A stretch of 64,000 nucleotides of DNA. It comes from PNNG01 sp046291695 (lineage in GTDB: Bacteria > Bacteroidota > Bacteroidia > UBA7662). Below are positions 24,119 through 35,800 of the stretch, in pieces (position 1 is the stretch's first letter; each line of letters starts with the position of its first letter). Below the pieces are notes generated by a model. That model was not told the DNA's origin and searched no databases. It saw nothing but the letters and a program-made list of their open reading frames with translations. The stretch spans positions 124,001-188,000 of the forward strand of contig JBKBSO010000004.1 of the NCBI GenBank assembly GCA_046291695.1, written 5' to 3'. Position numbers and translations under genes: made by a program.

Positions 24119-24805
24119 ATGGTGAACAGGATTCTACTTGCCGAAGACGACCCCCGACTGGCCGATCTGATCAGGCGCGGACTTGAAACACAAGTCTATG
24201 CGGTGGAAGTAGCCTACGACGGGCAGCTGGCCGAGCGCAGGTTGTTACAGGGCGGCATCGACTTGCTCATTACCGACATCATGTTGCCCCGGCAAGATGG
24301 CATCAGCCTGTGTCGCAAGCTCAAAGCGCACCTACCCGGCTTGCCTGTACTCATGCTCACCGCCCTGGGTAGTACCGACGACAAGGTTGAAGGCTTTGAA
24401 GCCGGCGCCGACGATTACCTCGTAAAACCCTTCGAAATACGCGAATTGCAGATGCGCGTGCGCGCCCTTTTGCGCCGTGCCGAAGGTAAAGTCGGTGTAG
24501 ACGAGCTGTTGGTGTACGACGAACTGGAGCTGAATTTGCGTACCAAAAGCTGCAGTCGGGCGGGTCATCATCTGCAACTCACGCCCAAAGAATTTCAACT
24601 GCTCACCTACTTCATGCAGCATCCCGAAAGGGTTTTGCCGCGCACTGAAATTGCCGCACAAGTATGGGAAACGCACTTTGATACAGGCACCAATTTTATT
24701 GATGTGTACATCAACTACCTGCGTAAAAAAATCGACAAAGATTTTGGCCACAAACTGCTGCACACGCGTCCGGGCATGGGCTTTTACCTCAAAAAAGAAG
24801 CATGA
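24119..24805 (+). CDS. OmpR/CusR-type response regulator
   Basis: A receiver domain (residues 1-120) with the acidic pair at the start (AEDDPRLADL), phosphoacceptor D53 in LLITDIMLPRQDG, the conserved Thr in LMLTALG and Lys in DYLVKPFE. A winged-helix DNA-binding domain (130-228) ends in the typical HTRPGMGFYLK. By family it binds direct repeats when phosphorylated. The downstream kinase gene overlaps by 4 nt (ATGA), so they are partners. Confidence 0.93.
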   Translation: MVNRILLAEDDPRLADLIRRGLETQVYAVEVAYDGQLAERRLLQGGIDLLITDIMLPRQDGISLCRKLKAHLPGLPVLMLTALGSTDDKVEGFEAGADDYLVKPFEIRELQMRVRALLRRAEGKVGVDELLVYDELELNLRTKSCSRAGHHLQLTPKEFQLLTYFMQHPERVLPRTEIAAQVWETHFDTGTNFIDVYINYLRKKIDKDFGHKLLHTRPGMGFYLKKEA

Positions 24806-26190
24806 AAATCCGCACCCGCCTGAGCCTGTTGTTTGTGCTGATTACTGCCGGCTTGCTGGCTGCATTTGCCGGGGTGGTGTATTGGCAATCGGAAAAAAAC
24901 CGGGGCGAAGCCTTTTACCATCAGCTCGAAAAAGAAGCCCGCACCAGGGCCAGTTTGGTACTCGAAGCCGCCATGCCCGATACCATTTTACATCAGATTT
25001 ATCGCAACAACCGCCAATACCTCAACGAGGTGGAAGTGGCCATGTATCGCCAGCCCTTTGAGCTGTTGTACCACGACGACCTAAGCATCGACCAGGTGAA
25101 AGAAACCCCCGAAATGCTGGCACAAATTGCAGCAGAAACAGCCTTACGTTTCGAAACAGCAGGTATGCAGGTTTGTGGCTTGCGCATTGAGCATAACGAA
25201 CAAGTGTACCTGATTACTGCGGCGGCCTACGACGAGCAAGGCCACGGCAAACTACAAGCGCTGAGAAAATTGCTGCTGTGGGCCTGGTTTTCGGCCCTCT
25301 TGTTCATATTTGGGCTAGGTTATTATTTTTCGTACAAAGCGTTGCAACCCGTGGCCGATATGATAGATAAGGCCAAGCGCATTGGCGCCAACAAAATGAA
25401 TCTGCGCTTGAGCAGCGCCGGCGAAAAAGACGAATTATCGGAGCTGGCGCAAACTTTCAACCAAATGCTCGACCGACTCGAAAATTCGTTTGAAGCACAG
25501 CGGCAATTTGTATCGAACATCAGCCACGAGCTGCGCACTCCGCTATCGGCCCTCATTTCGGAGCTAGAGCTGGGACTCGATGCTGCCCGCGACGAGGCTG
25601 AACGCGAACTGTTGCAACGCTGCCTCAGCGATGCCCGCCGCATGGCCCGGCTCAGCAACAGCCTGCTCGATTTGGCCAAAGCCAGCTACGACCGTGCGGC
25701 CATCCGTTTTGAAGCGGTGCGGGTCGACGAGCTTTTGCTGGAGGCTGCCAGCCAGCTGCAGCGGAACCAACCGGGACACAATATTCAGCTGTACATCGAC
25801 GAGAGCGCAGGCGAGGAATCGGAGCCCTTGGTTGAAGCCAATGCCTATTTATTGCGGGTAGCCTGCATGAATTTGATGGACAATGCCTGCAAGTTCGACC
25901 CCCAGCAGCGATGCATCGTACGTTTATTGCACGAAAAGCAGCAATGGGTAATGCGCTTCACCGACGAAGGACCCGGCATTGCGGCCGAAGAACTCGACCG
26001 CATTTTCAAACCCTTTGAGCGGGGCAGCAATGCTGTACAAACCCCCGGCAGCGGCATCGGACTGGCCCTCAGCCATAAAATTGTGCAACTGCATGGCGGA
26101 CTGCTGCGCGCCGAAGCAGCTGCCGGTAGGGGCAGCGTGTTTAGCATTAGTTTGCCGGATGCTTTCAGGCATGAGAAGACATCCTTTTAG
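24802..26190 (+). CDS. HAMP-containing sensor histidine kinase
   Basis: Two membrane helices (residues 8-28 and 153-177) flank a periplasmic region of about 125 residues with one conspicuous cysteine (MQVCGLRIEHN). A HAMP linker, the HisKA domain with H242 in FVSNISHELRTPLS, and a HATPase_c domain follow (NLMDNACKF, DEGPGI, GSGIGLALSHKI). The layout matches CusS/CzcS-type kinases that sense envelope or metal conditions. The ligand is unknown. It is the last gene of the fluoride-riboswitch transcript. Confidence 0.93.
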   Translation: MKIRTRLSLLFVLITAGLLAAFAGVVYWQSEKNRGEAFYHQLEKEARTRASLVLEAAMPDTILHQIYRNNRQYLNEVEVAMYRQPFELLYHDDLSIDQVKETPEMLAQIAAETALRFETAGMQVCGLRIEHNEQVYLITAAAYDEQGHGKLQALRKLLLWAWFSALLFIFGLGYYFSYKALQPVADMIDKAKRIGANKMNLRLSSAGEKDELSELAQTFNQMLDRLENSFEAQRQFVSNISHELRTPLSALISELELGLDAARDEAERELLQRCLSDARRMARLSNSLLDLAKASYDRAAIRFEAVRVDELLLEAASQLQRNQPGHNIQLYIDESAGEESEPLVEANAYLLRVACMNLMDNACKFDPQQRCIVRLLHEKQQWVMRFTDEGPGIAAEELDRIFKPFERGSNAVQTPGSGIGLALSHKIVQLHGGLLRAEAAAGRGSVFSISLPDAFRHEKTSF

Positions 26191-26210
26191 CACCATTATC
26201 CCTATGGCTG

Positions 26211-26471
26211 CTAAATAATTGTCCGCTTAGAAATTGACAATTTTTCTTTCACGAGCTTACGTGCATCTGTGAGCGCATATCCATTTACCTTGCCAAGTTT
26301 GTACGATTCCGTTCTCTGAAGGACTTTAATTTGTTGCTCATCGGTGAGTGCAGTTGCGTTATGCTGCCGATATGCTTCCAAAAGCTGATACACCACCTCA
26401 AGCAGTTTATCATCTGCCTCATCAATGTACTGATGCACTTGGGCACGAATGGTTGAAGCAGTCATATCCAT
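26211..26471 (-). CDS. Small antitoxin-like protein, orphan
   Basis: An 86-residue acidic and basic mixed helical protein. The N-terminal half (TIRAQVHQYIDEADDKLLEVVYQLLEAYR) and the later TDEQQIKVLQRTESYKLGKVNGYALTDARKLVKEKL resemble the small antitoxin or addiction-module proteins common in Bacteroidota. No toxin gene is next to it on either side. It may be a leftover antitoxin or an unrelated regulator. It converges with the kinase gene, 20 nt apart. Confidence 0.55.
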   Translation of the reverse strand: MDMTASTIRAQVHQYIDEADDKLLEVVYQLLEAYRQHNATALTDEQQIKVLQRTESYKLGKVNGYALTDARKLVKEKLSISKRTII

Positions 26472-26911
26472 GCGTCTATCGATTTAAATACATTTATTTT
26501 TCTGTTCATCAGCACCTTTGCTAATAAGCCGAAGGCCTGGCGCTGCGCCCTTCTTCAGATGCCGTCAGTATCGTCGGTACCGGACAAGCTGCGAAAACAG
26601 CGCAGTCCAAAAGGCTCCGTTGCCTCGGCGCCAGCTGCAGCCGTTTATTGCACTGATAAAAGCCCGTTCAATGGGAAACAGTCCAAAGTCTCGCATTGTG
26701 GTCACTGCTTCAATACAAAGCCCTCTGCGACTCTGCGGTAAAAAAACGCGTCGCTTCTGCAGTAGCCGGTATATTAATTGGCAACGCAGTTAAAAAAACC
26801 TTCCGCCCGCCCCACCCCTCTAATGACTTTCTAATTTTTCTTTAATAGGCTGCTAATGGCCTTTGGCGTAGGTGAAAGCTAATTTTGCAGCGTTCAACCA
26901 ATCCTACAGCC
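26472..26911 (+). other. Non-coding gap of 440 nt between antitoxin-like gene and mgtE
   Basis: No gene, RNA or repeat is evident. The middle (26520-26720) has higher GC with scattered coding-like words but no stable frame, which could be remains of a decayed gene. The right end holds the mgtE -7 box. Confidence 0.45.
26880..26887 (+). promoter_or_regulatory. TAnnTTTG -7 box upstream of mgtE
   Basis: TAATTTTG agrees with the Bacteroidota -7 consensus and ends 24 nt before ATG 26912. TTTG at 26862-26865 is a possible upstream element, although the spacing of 14 nt is short. Confidence 0.45.
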
Positions 26912-28288
26912 ATGCAACTCGACGAACTCCGCAAGCTTACCGGCGGCCTGAAGCAGGCGGCTGAAATCATTGAACTGGTACCGGTGCTCAAAAAAATGCC
27001 GGTGGTAGAAGTGGGCGAAACACTCGCTCGGCTCGAGGATGAGTACCTCATTCAGGTGTTGGAGCTGTTCAGTGGCAAGCAGCAAGGCCTCATCCTGGCC
27101 GAAATGCCCATACAGCGGCAGCTGAGTCTGTTCCATGGCATGAGCCGCAAACGTTTTGCGCTCATTTTTGAACACATGCCCAGCGACAGTCGGGCCGACC
27201 TGTACCAGCATTTCAGCGCCGAAGAGCAAGCCTCGCTCCTGCCCTATTTGAGTCGCGATACCCGCGACGACGTGACCCGCCTGAGCGCCTACCCGCCCGA
27301 AACGGCAGGTGGCATCATGAGCACCGATTTTGCCACCGTGCAGCAACACATGAGCTGCGAGCAAGCCATCGACAAGGTGCGCAGCGATGCCCCTTCGAAG
27401 CGCACGGTTTACTACATCTATGTGCTCGACCGCGACCAACGCATGGTGGGTTTCATCACGCTCAAAGACTTGATTTTGGCCGCGCCCGACAGCAAAGTGG
27501 CCGATTTTGCCAAGTCGGAATTTGTGTATGCCCATGTGTTCGACGACCGGGAGCGGGTGGCCGAAACCATCGAAAAATACGATTTGGTGGCCATACCGGT
27601 CCTCAACAACGAAAAGCAATTGCTCGGCATAGTCACCCACGACGAGGCCATCGATGTGATTCGCGCCGAGCATACCGAGGACCTCGAAAAATTCATGGGT
27701 ATTGCCTCGGGAGGCGAGTTTCACTACCAGGAAACCACCGTTTGGCAGCACTTCAAAAAGCGGGTGGTATGGATTGTGTCGTTGGCCATACTCGGCATTT
27801 TGAGCGGCATCATCATCCACAGCTACGAAAATGCCCTTGATGCGCTGCTCATTTTGGCCTTGTACATGCCCATGGTAGCCGATACCGGCGGCAATTCGGG
27901 TTCGCAAGCCGCCACGGTGGTCATCAGGGCCCTGGCCTTGGGGCAGGTGAGCCTGGCCAATTGGTTCCGCATTTTGTGGAAAGAAGCCCGGGTATCGCTG
28001 CTTATCGCACTCTGTCTCGGCCTCATTGCCTTTGCTAAGGTGCTGTTTTTAAGTTGGGAAACCGACATTCCGGCGGCCTACAGCCTCACCACCGTGGCCT
28101 TCGTGATTTCACTGGCCCTTTCGCTGCAGGTCATCAGCAGCACCATCATTGGGGCGGGCCTCCCGCTCCTGGTCAAGCGTTTTGGCGGCGACCCGGCGGT
28201 TGCCGCAGCTCCGGCCATCACCACGGTGGTCGACATCACCGGTTTGCTCATTTACTTCGGCATTGCCACCTTGTTTTTTGCCCTTTAA
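26912..28288 (+). CDS. mgtE: Magnesium transporter MgtE
   Basis: An inner-membrane Mg2+ channel of about 458 residues. It has the N-terminal superhelical MgtE_N domain (1-125, ending in DTRDDVTRLSAYPPETAGGIMSTDF), a pair of CBS domains (about 130-250) and five membrane helices with the pore signature YMPMVADTGGNSGSQAATVVIRALALG. Intracellular Mg2+ binding to the N and CBS domains closes the channel in known relatives. An in-frame TTG at 26885 is possible, but ATG 26912 fits the family start. The gene is followed after 18 nt by an outer-membrane protein gene. Confidence 0.95.
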   Translation: MQLDELRKLTGGLKQAAEIIELVPVLKKMPVVEVGETLARLEDEYLIQVLELFSGKQQGLILAEMPIQRQLSLFHGMSRKRFALIFEHMPSDSRADLYQHFSAEEQASLLPYLSRDTRDDVTRLSAYPPETAGGIMSTDFATVQQHMSCEQAIDKVRSDAPSKRTVYYIYVLDRDQRMVGFITLKDLILAAPDSKVADFAKSEFVYAHVFDDRERVAETIEKYDLVAIPVLNNEKQLLGIVTHDEAIDVIRAEHTEDLEKFMGIASGGEFHYQETTVWQHFKKRVVWIVSLAILGILSGIIIHSYENALDALLILALYMPMVADTGGNSGSQAATVVIRALALGQVSLANWFRILWKEARVSLLIALCLGLIAFAKVLFLSWETDIPAAYSLTTVAFVISLALSLQVISSTIIGAGLPLLVKRFGGDPAVAAAPAITTVVDITGLLIYFGIATLFFAL

Positions 28289-28306
28289 CCTACAAAATTA
28301 CCTCAA

Positions 28307-29764
28307 ATGAAGCATTTCTACCTACTCATCGCTTTGCTTGCCTGCCAAGCCCTTGCCAATGCCCAGCAGGCCGACACCAACCGGGTGCAGCTGCCCTTTG
28401 CCATCTCCGACCAAAAGCGCATGCCGGCTTCGGAGCTTGAAGACAAAAAAGAAGGCACCTTTGTAACTGGCGTTCCGCGGGTGCAATTCGACCCCATCCG
28501 TGGCTTTGGGGCGGGGGGGAATGTGAACCTCTTCATCAACAACGACAAAAACGACCCGTTTTTTGAATACACCCCCTACCGCCACCGCCTCAACGCCGAA
28601 TTCTTCATTTTCGAAAACGGTCGGGTGCGCTATGCGGTGAATTACGATGCCCCATACATTTTCAACACCAAATGGCGTTTGCGGGCCGATGTGGTGGTGT
28701 GGGAAGATCCCGAGGCACAGTTCTGGGGCATTGGGCGCGATGCCATGAACGAAGGACTCAGCTTTCGCGACAAGCGCAACAACACCATCCGCCGCTTCAA
28801 CCGCATACGCGATTACGAAGCCAACCTGGCCCTGGCCGAGCAAGGAGCCGACGGACTGCATTATACCGATTTGCACTTCAACAACATGATCCAGCGTGAG
28901 CGTTTGTACAACTTTTTGTTCGAAAGGGTAATGATGGACGGTCGTTTGCGCCTGATGTTCGGCTATGAAGCGCTGTTCAACGGTTTTCAGTCGTACAACG
29001 GCCGGGCGGTGAACGATGTTACCAACCTCAACGGCGAAACCGTGGATGCCTTTCACAACCAAACGCGGGTGGATCAGCAGCTGGCCGATGGCACCTTCGA
29101 GCGCTTTAATTTGGCTGGATTTAACAACAATGAGCGCTTGAACTTCACCAGTATGTTTGCCTGGGCGCTCATGTACGACACCCGTGATTTTGAGCCAGAT
29201 CCTTCGAAAGGGGTATTTTTGCAGTATTCGCACGAATATTCGGCACCTTGGGCCGGTTCGCAATTCAACTTCAACAAATTCATGCTCCAGGGGCAGGTAG
29301 TACACACCCTGGCGCGCTGGCGGGGTGGTAAAAACCGCTTAACCTTTGCAGGATTGGCTGCTTTTGGGCACATTTTTGGGCCACGCATCAGCTTTATTGA
29401 AATGTGGGATTTGTCGAGCCAGGCCGAAGCCGGCGGAATTTTGGTCATGGGTGGCGAGCGTTCGTTACGCGGCTACCGGGAAGCCCGTTTTGTGGCCCCA
29501 ACAGCTGCGCTCATCAACCTGGAGCTGCGCAGTCGCTTGTACGATTTGCGTTTCTTAAAACAGCACCTGGCCCTGGGACTCACGCCCTTTTTCGACATGG
29601 GCAGCGTGTGGGACAAGCCTGCTGATTTAAGCTTCACCGGCTGGCGAGCAGCCCCCGGCTTGGGCGGCCGCATTGCCTGGAACCAATCTACCATCGTGCG
29701 GCTCGATTACGGCCACAGTCGCGAAGGAGGGCAATTCTTCTTTGGCTTTGGGCAGATTTTTTAA
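28307..29764 (+). CDS. Omp85/BamA-like outer-membrane protein with DUF5982 N-terminus
   Basis: A Sec signal ends at ALANAQ. The N-terminal block KKEGTFVTGVPRVQFDPIRGFGAGGNV and EYTPYRHRLNAEFF is the DUF5982-like module found in Bacteroidota surface-antigen proteins. The rest is a predicted beta-barrel with alternating strands, ending in an aromatic residue (FGFGQIF), and contains GGERSLRGYREARF, the RGY/F motif of the Omp85 barrel. POTRA domains are absent, so it is probably not BamA itself. It may form a pore or help assemble or transport an unknown substrate. It sits 18 nt behind mgtE and may be co-transcribed with it. Confidence 0.85.
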   Translation: MKHFYLLIALLACQALANAQQADTNRVQLPFAISDQKRMPASELEDKKEGTFVTGVPRVQFDPIRGFGAGGNVNLFINNDKNDPFFEYTPYRHRLNAEFFIFENGRVRYAVNYDAPYIFNTKWRLRADVVVWEDPEAQFWGIGRDAMNEGLSFRDKRNNTIRRFNRIRDYEANLALAEQGADGLHYTDLHFNNMIQRERLYNFLFERVMMDGRLRLMFGYEALFNGFQSYNGRAVNDVTNLNGETVDAFHNQTRVDQQLADGTFERFNLAGFNNNERLNFTSMFAWALMYDTRDFEPDPSKGVFLQYSHEYSAPWAGSQFNFNKFMLQGQVVHTLARWRGGKNRLTFAGLAAFGHIFGPRISFIEMWDLSSQAEAGGILVMGGERSLRGYREARFVAPTAALINLELRSRLYDLRFLKQHLALGLTPFFDMGSVWDKPADLSFTGWRAAPGLGGRIAWNQSTIVRLDYGHSREGGQFFFGFGQIF

Positions 29765-29827
29765 AGAAGTCCGTAAAAAAAATACTTTTTAGTCGCATTT
29801 ACCTTAGCTTGCATTAGCAAATGGTTA

Positions 29828-32800
29828 ATGTGTATGAATGCTGAAATAAAAGCTTTTTTAGATTGCATACCGGCTCCGTGTTTGATGCTGGATGAAGCAT
29901 TTGGCACAATCATCGAAATCAATACAAGCTTTGCCAACCATTATGACTCCTCCGAGCAAAGCATTGGAAAATCTCCGTTGTTGTGGTTTTCAGAAAAGTT
30001 CGAGGGTTTGCCAGCAAATTGGCTCAACCAGCTTAAGGATGGCTTGGTTGCCACTGTGGACAACACAGCCTGCCTGAAATTCACAGGGCGGTGGAACGAC
30101 CAAAAAAAACATGGCAAACGCCACACCTATGAGATCAGGTGCAGTAGCTATGCCAAAGAGGTGCAGGCTTATTTGCTGATGTTAATAGATGTAGGCCCGG
30201 TTGAAGCAGAAAATGAACATGCAACCGAATTGCTCCAAAAAGCCGAAGCTTTGGCGCGTTTTGGCAATTGGGACCTCGACCTAACCAACGGCAAATTGCG
30301 TTGGTCCGACGGAGTATTCCGTATGTTGGGTTATGAACCCCAGGAATTTGAGCTCAACCAAGAGCGGGGTGCGGCAGTCATTTACCCCGACGATCTTGAA
30401 CGAGCGATAGAAGCCATGCAAAACAGCCTGGCTACTGGCGCTGAATACCGTGTTCAAAAGCGCCTCATTGCCAAGGATGGCAGCATTCGCCATGTGATTT
30501 CCAGCGCCGACATTTCTTACGACACTGAAGGAAATCCCATTCAGATGTATGGCGTGTTTCAAGACATCAGCGAGCACATCAGTATTCAATCGCAATTGAT
30601 AGAGAAAAAAGAACTGACCGACAAACTCATCGAAAACCTCACAACCTCCTTTTTCTTGGTAAGCCCCGAAGGTCAACTGTTGCGATGGAACAAACATGTT
30701 GGCGATATCAGTGGATATACCGAAGAGGAAATAAAGCGAATGAATGCTTTTGATTTTTTCCCCGCGGAAGAACATCTGTTAGTGCAAGAAAAAATCAATG
30801 AAGTCTTTCAAAATGGCAGCACACGGGTTGAGCTGCACATGCTGACCAAATCAGGTCAAAAACTCAACCACTTTTTCAGCGCCACCCGCATCACTTACCA
30901 AGGGCAATGGTGTTTGATGGGAACAGCCTTCAATCAGCATGCCACCAAGGAAGTGTTGAACGAACTGAATTTGATGCTCGACAACACACGCGAGGCCTTC
31001 ATCTTGATGGACGAGGAACTGAAGATCGTTACCTTTAATCTGCAGTTCGAAAAACTTTACAAAACCTATTTCGGCATCAGTGTAGCCAAAGGCAGCAGCA
31101 TACTCGATTACGCCCAACCCGAGCGCAGGCATATTGCAGCCAAAATTTATGAAGATGTGCTGGCAGGACAGGAACACCGCGATGAAATCACCATTCCTTT
31201 CGATGGTAAACTTATCATCACCGAAATTCATTATACGCCTGTCCGCAACGAAAAACAAGCCATCATTGGTGCCTTTGTTGCCACCCGCGACATTACCGAG
31301 ATGCGCGCTCGAGAAGCCGAAATTGAAGAACGGAACCAAGAGCTAAAAAGAGTTTTCGAACAGTCTATAGACATCATTTGTACCATCGACCCCGAAGGTC
31401 GTTTTGTAAGCACAAGTCCGATTTGTGAACACATTTGGGGCTATACACCGGAAGAATTAAAAGGCCGTCGATTTATTGAATTGGTACACCCTGAGGATGT
31501 TGACAAAACTAGTAAAGAAGCCGAAAGTATACTGGATGGTGCCTTGGTAATCAATTTCAACAATCGTTACATTCACAAACAAGGTCGCGTAGTATACATG
31601 AGCTGGTCGGCGCGGTTTGACCAGGAGCAACAATTGCTGTATTGTATCGCGCGTGACAGCAGTGTTCAAAAAGAAGCCAACGAGCAACTTGCCGCCACTG
31701 AAGCTCGCTACAAGCTCTTGTTTGATGTGAGTCCCATTTGTAAATGGATTTACGATATCAACAGCCTCGAAATACTGGATGTAAATGCCGCCGTCTTAAA
31801 GCAATTTGGCTATTCGCGTGATGAAATCCTGCAAATGACCATTCGGGAATTACGCCCAGCCGAAGAAATTCCAGTCATGTTGGAAGCGAATCATAACCTC
31901 AAGGAAAATGCAGAGCACATACAAAAAGGCATTTATAAGTATTGCAACAAGTCGGGCGATACTTTTTTGATGGACATACACGGCAACACCATGTATTTCC
32001 AAGGCCGAAATGCGGTATTGGTAGAAAGTCAAGATGTAACCCTCAGACAACAAGCGCTGTCAGCCTTGCGGCGAAGCGAGGCACGCTACCGGGGTTTAAA
32101 CGAATCGCAAACCAATTACGTCATCCGCACAGACTTAGCAGGATGTTATACCTATGTAAACCGCAAATTCGAGGAAGATTTCGGATGGCTACACCCCAAC
32201 GAGGACATCCTTGGGCTCAGTTGCACGAGTAGCATCATGCCTTATGAGCTGGAGCGAGTTACAGAAACTGTACATGCGTGCATTGCTCGTCCAGGTGAAG
32301 TAATCAAGATTGAAATCGACAAACCTCGCAAAGATGGCGGCATCATTACCAGTTTATGGGATTTCATGGCCATTACTGATGCTGATAACAACGCATTGGA
32401 ATTACAATGTGTAGGCATTGATATTTCGGAACGCATTCAAATTGAAAAGGCCCTCCGAAGCGCAAACGAGCGCTTTGAATATGCGACCGAAGCGGTATCG
32501 GAGGCCGTATGGGATTGGAATCTGAAAGACGACAGCTTATACCTGGGCAAAAGTTTCGACCGACTTTTCGGCTACGAGCTCAACGAACGCATCATGCCTG
32601 TGAATTTTTGGTCGGATCTTATTCACAAAGAGGATCGTGAAGCTGTGCTGAAAAGCTTAGATGATTTGCTGGCAGGAACGGGCAACCAATGGGAAGGACA
32701 ATATCGTTATTTACGAGCCGATGGCAGTTTCGCCTACGTTCAAGATCGGGGCTTGGTATTGCGCAACGATTCAGGCAAAGCCTATCGTATGGTTGGCGCC

Positions 32801-35800
32801 CTGCAAGACATCACTTCAACTATTGAAACCGAGCAACAAGCCAATATGGAAAAGGCCCTGCTCGAAAACAGCATGCGAACTGATGCTGATTTTAAGGATG
32901 TTATCAGTCAATATCTTCAATCTTTAGAAACACTAATACCCGGGATGTTGGCATCGATTCAATGGTTGAAAAACGATTGTATATACCATTTGGCTGCACC
33001 TAATTTGCCTAAGGGTTTAACCGAAACAATTGAAGGTATAACCATTGGTCCTCAGGCCGGCTCCTGTGGTACAGCGGCTTACCACAAAAAAACCGTGATT
33101 GTATGCGATATTGCGCGTGACGAGCTGTGGAAGGACTTCAAACAGCTGGCAAATACTCATGGCATGAAAGCCTGTTGGTCGCACCCTATTTTCAATAGCA
33201 AAGGTCAGGTTATAGCTGTTTTCGACAATTATTTCCGGGAAACAAGATCACCGCAAACACACGAAACTCAAAAAATTGAACGCGCAGTTAGGATGCTGAG
33301 CCTGGTGTTAGGAAAGTACAAAATCGATCAGGAAATATTGCATACCAATGAACGCTTTGAGTATGTTAACAAAGCTACCAATGACGTAATATTTGAGTGG
33401 AACATTTTAAAAGACGAGGCCTATTTGGCGCCTAGCTTCAAGCGCATTTTCAAGCATTACTTTGGTGAAACGGATCTCAATTGGCAATCGTTTCAAGCCC
33501 TCATTCATCATGATGATGTGACTGAAATCATTGAAGACCTGGAAAAATCGCTTGCTGACCCCCATTGCACCCATTGGAGCAAACAATACCGCATTCGCAA
33601 AGCCAACGGCGAATTTGTTTGGACCGAAGAAGACGCGTACATCCTGCGCAATGAGCAAGGGGTGGCAGAAAAAATGATCGGTGTAATCCGTGATATTCAC
33701 CTGCGGAAAGAAGAAGATTTGCAGTTGCGCTTGTTAGAAATGGTGGTCACCAAGTCATCGGATGCCGTCCTCATTTCAGATGGAGGCGACGAGCAGGTAA
33801 TTTCCCGGGTGCTGTACGCCAATAAGGCCTTTCTGAAATTAACAGGATTTAAACGCAACGAAGTTATTGGTGCTGCCCTGCCCTTACTGAAGGGACCAAA
33901 AACCGATAGTGAGGCTTACCGGGAATTTCAAGCCGCTATTCAGGCTAAAAAGCCTGCCTTGGTGGATGCCATCAGCTATCGTAAAAACGGGGAAGAGTTT
34001 TGGTTGCAGGTATCGGCTACTCCCATCTTTGACGAAGCAGGCCAATTAACCCATTGGGTGTCGATTGAGCGCGACATCACGGAGGAAAAAATAGGCGAAC
34101 TTAAAACGGCCCTATTGGCAACCATCAGTGCTGCCTTTAGCAATGAAGCCGATCAGGGAATTGCCATCCAAAGCACCCTCGATGCGGTTCAAAAATTTGC
34201 AACCGCCTTATTAGTAGAATTGTGGTTGCCTGACAATCAACACACCCAAATTCACCTGCATACTCAAATCATCCATCAAGGAACAGCAGCTTTTGACCCT
34301 AAAAACCCAAACCACAGTTTTCAAAAAGGGAAAGGGCTCCCTGGTATCTGCTGGGAAAAAAGAAACTTGATTTTTTGGCCAAACCTTCAAATAGAACCCG
34401 CTTTTATTCGGCAAGTCCTGGCCAAATCGATGGATTTGGTTTCGGCATATGGCATCCCTTTGATTACAAACAATGAGTTTATAGGTGTATTGTTGATTGC
34501 CGTCGATCGGGAAGAAAACAGCTTGAGGCTATACAAAAAGCTTTTCGAAGAAATTGGTCGGCATTTTGCCATCGAATTAAAACGCAAACAACTTGAGCGT
34601 GATCTCAAACAAATCTTTGATACCTCCCCCGATTTGATTTGCTTGGCAAATTTTGAAGGCTACTTTACCAAAGTCAATCCCGCTGTAATGCAGGTGTTGG
34701 GCTACACCGAAGCAGAACTGCTTTCGAACCCATTCAATTACTTTATCCATCCCGACGATTTGGTTAACACCAATGCTGAAATGAAACATTTGTATGGGGG
34801 AGGATTGACTTATGCCTTTGAAAACCGCTACCGCCACAAAAACGGACATTACATTTGGTTGAGTTGGTCGTCGACACCCTATCCAAACGAGCAATTCATC
34901 ATTGCCATTGCCAAAGATGTCACCCTTAAAAAGCAGGCAGAGGCCTCGTTGGTTTATCAAAAGCAGCTAATCGACGCACTCGCCCGTTTCAACGAGTTAT
35001 TGCTTGATCAAGAAAAATTCGAAAGCCAGGCTACCAATTGTTTGCGGCTTGCAGGTGAAGCTTGTGGGGCCGATCGGGTGTATTTTTTCGAGAACCAAAG
35101 CGATGTTCTTACCAAGGCCATCTTCAGTTCGCAGCGATTCGAATGGTCGGCACCAGGCATTGAGCCGCATATCAACGATCCAGATCTTCAGTACAAATCG
35201 TTCGAAAGTTTTGGCCCAGAACTACAACCAGTGCTTCAGGGTCAAAGTGTTCAGGAATTGACAAACTCCTTGGCTGATGAAGCATTTCGCGAATTAAACA
35301 AAGCGCACCAAACCCAGTCGTATTTGGTGAGTCCGGTCATGATTGATGGTATTTGTGCAGGTTTCATTGGCTTCGACGATTGCAAGTCGGCACGCCGCTG
35401 GTCGGATGAAGATGTGAAGTTTCAAATGGGCATGGCTTCAGGCTTTGCGGCCGCCTTACAAAACAACACCAACTACCATTCCGCCAAGTACAAAACCAAG
35501 CTACTCGAAACCAATACCCGGATAGTTGAGAAGCTGTTAAGTTCAGACGATTGGAAATTGGCCCTCAACGAAAGTTTGGCCATCATGGGCACTGCAGTGG
35601 CTGTTGACCGGGCTTATTACCTCGAAACCTTCAAAGCAGCAGGTGCTGATGCCCTCTATGTGCGGCTGACCATGGAATGGACCAATGGTTTGGTTACCGA
35701 AGAATTGAGCAATGAAAAATATCAAGCTATCAGGCTCGACGATTTTCCTGAAGTTCGGGATCCCTTACTTCGAGGTGAGCCTTTTAGCATATTTACCCGC

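Noticed and set aside
26894..27907. Long open frame (337 codons) on the minus strand inside mgtE
   Set aside because: It lies antisense to a clear MgtE gene, has a composition typical of shadow frames in GC-rich DNA, and shows no known domain.
28322..29305. Long open frame (327 codons) on the minus strand inside the Omp85-like gene
   Set aside because: It is antisense to a beta-barrel gene with a signal peptide and family motifs; its own translation shows no domain or plausible start region.
33740..34100. LOV photosensor domain in the giant kinase
   Set aside because: The PAS near residue 1305 has the general LOV outline, but the flavin-linking cysteine motif (NCRFLQ type) is replaced by AALPLLK.
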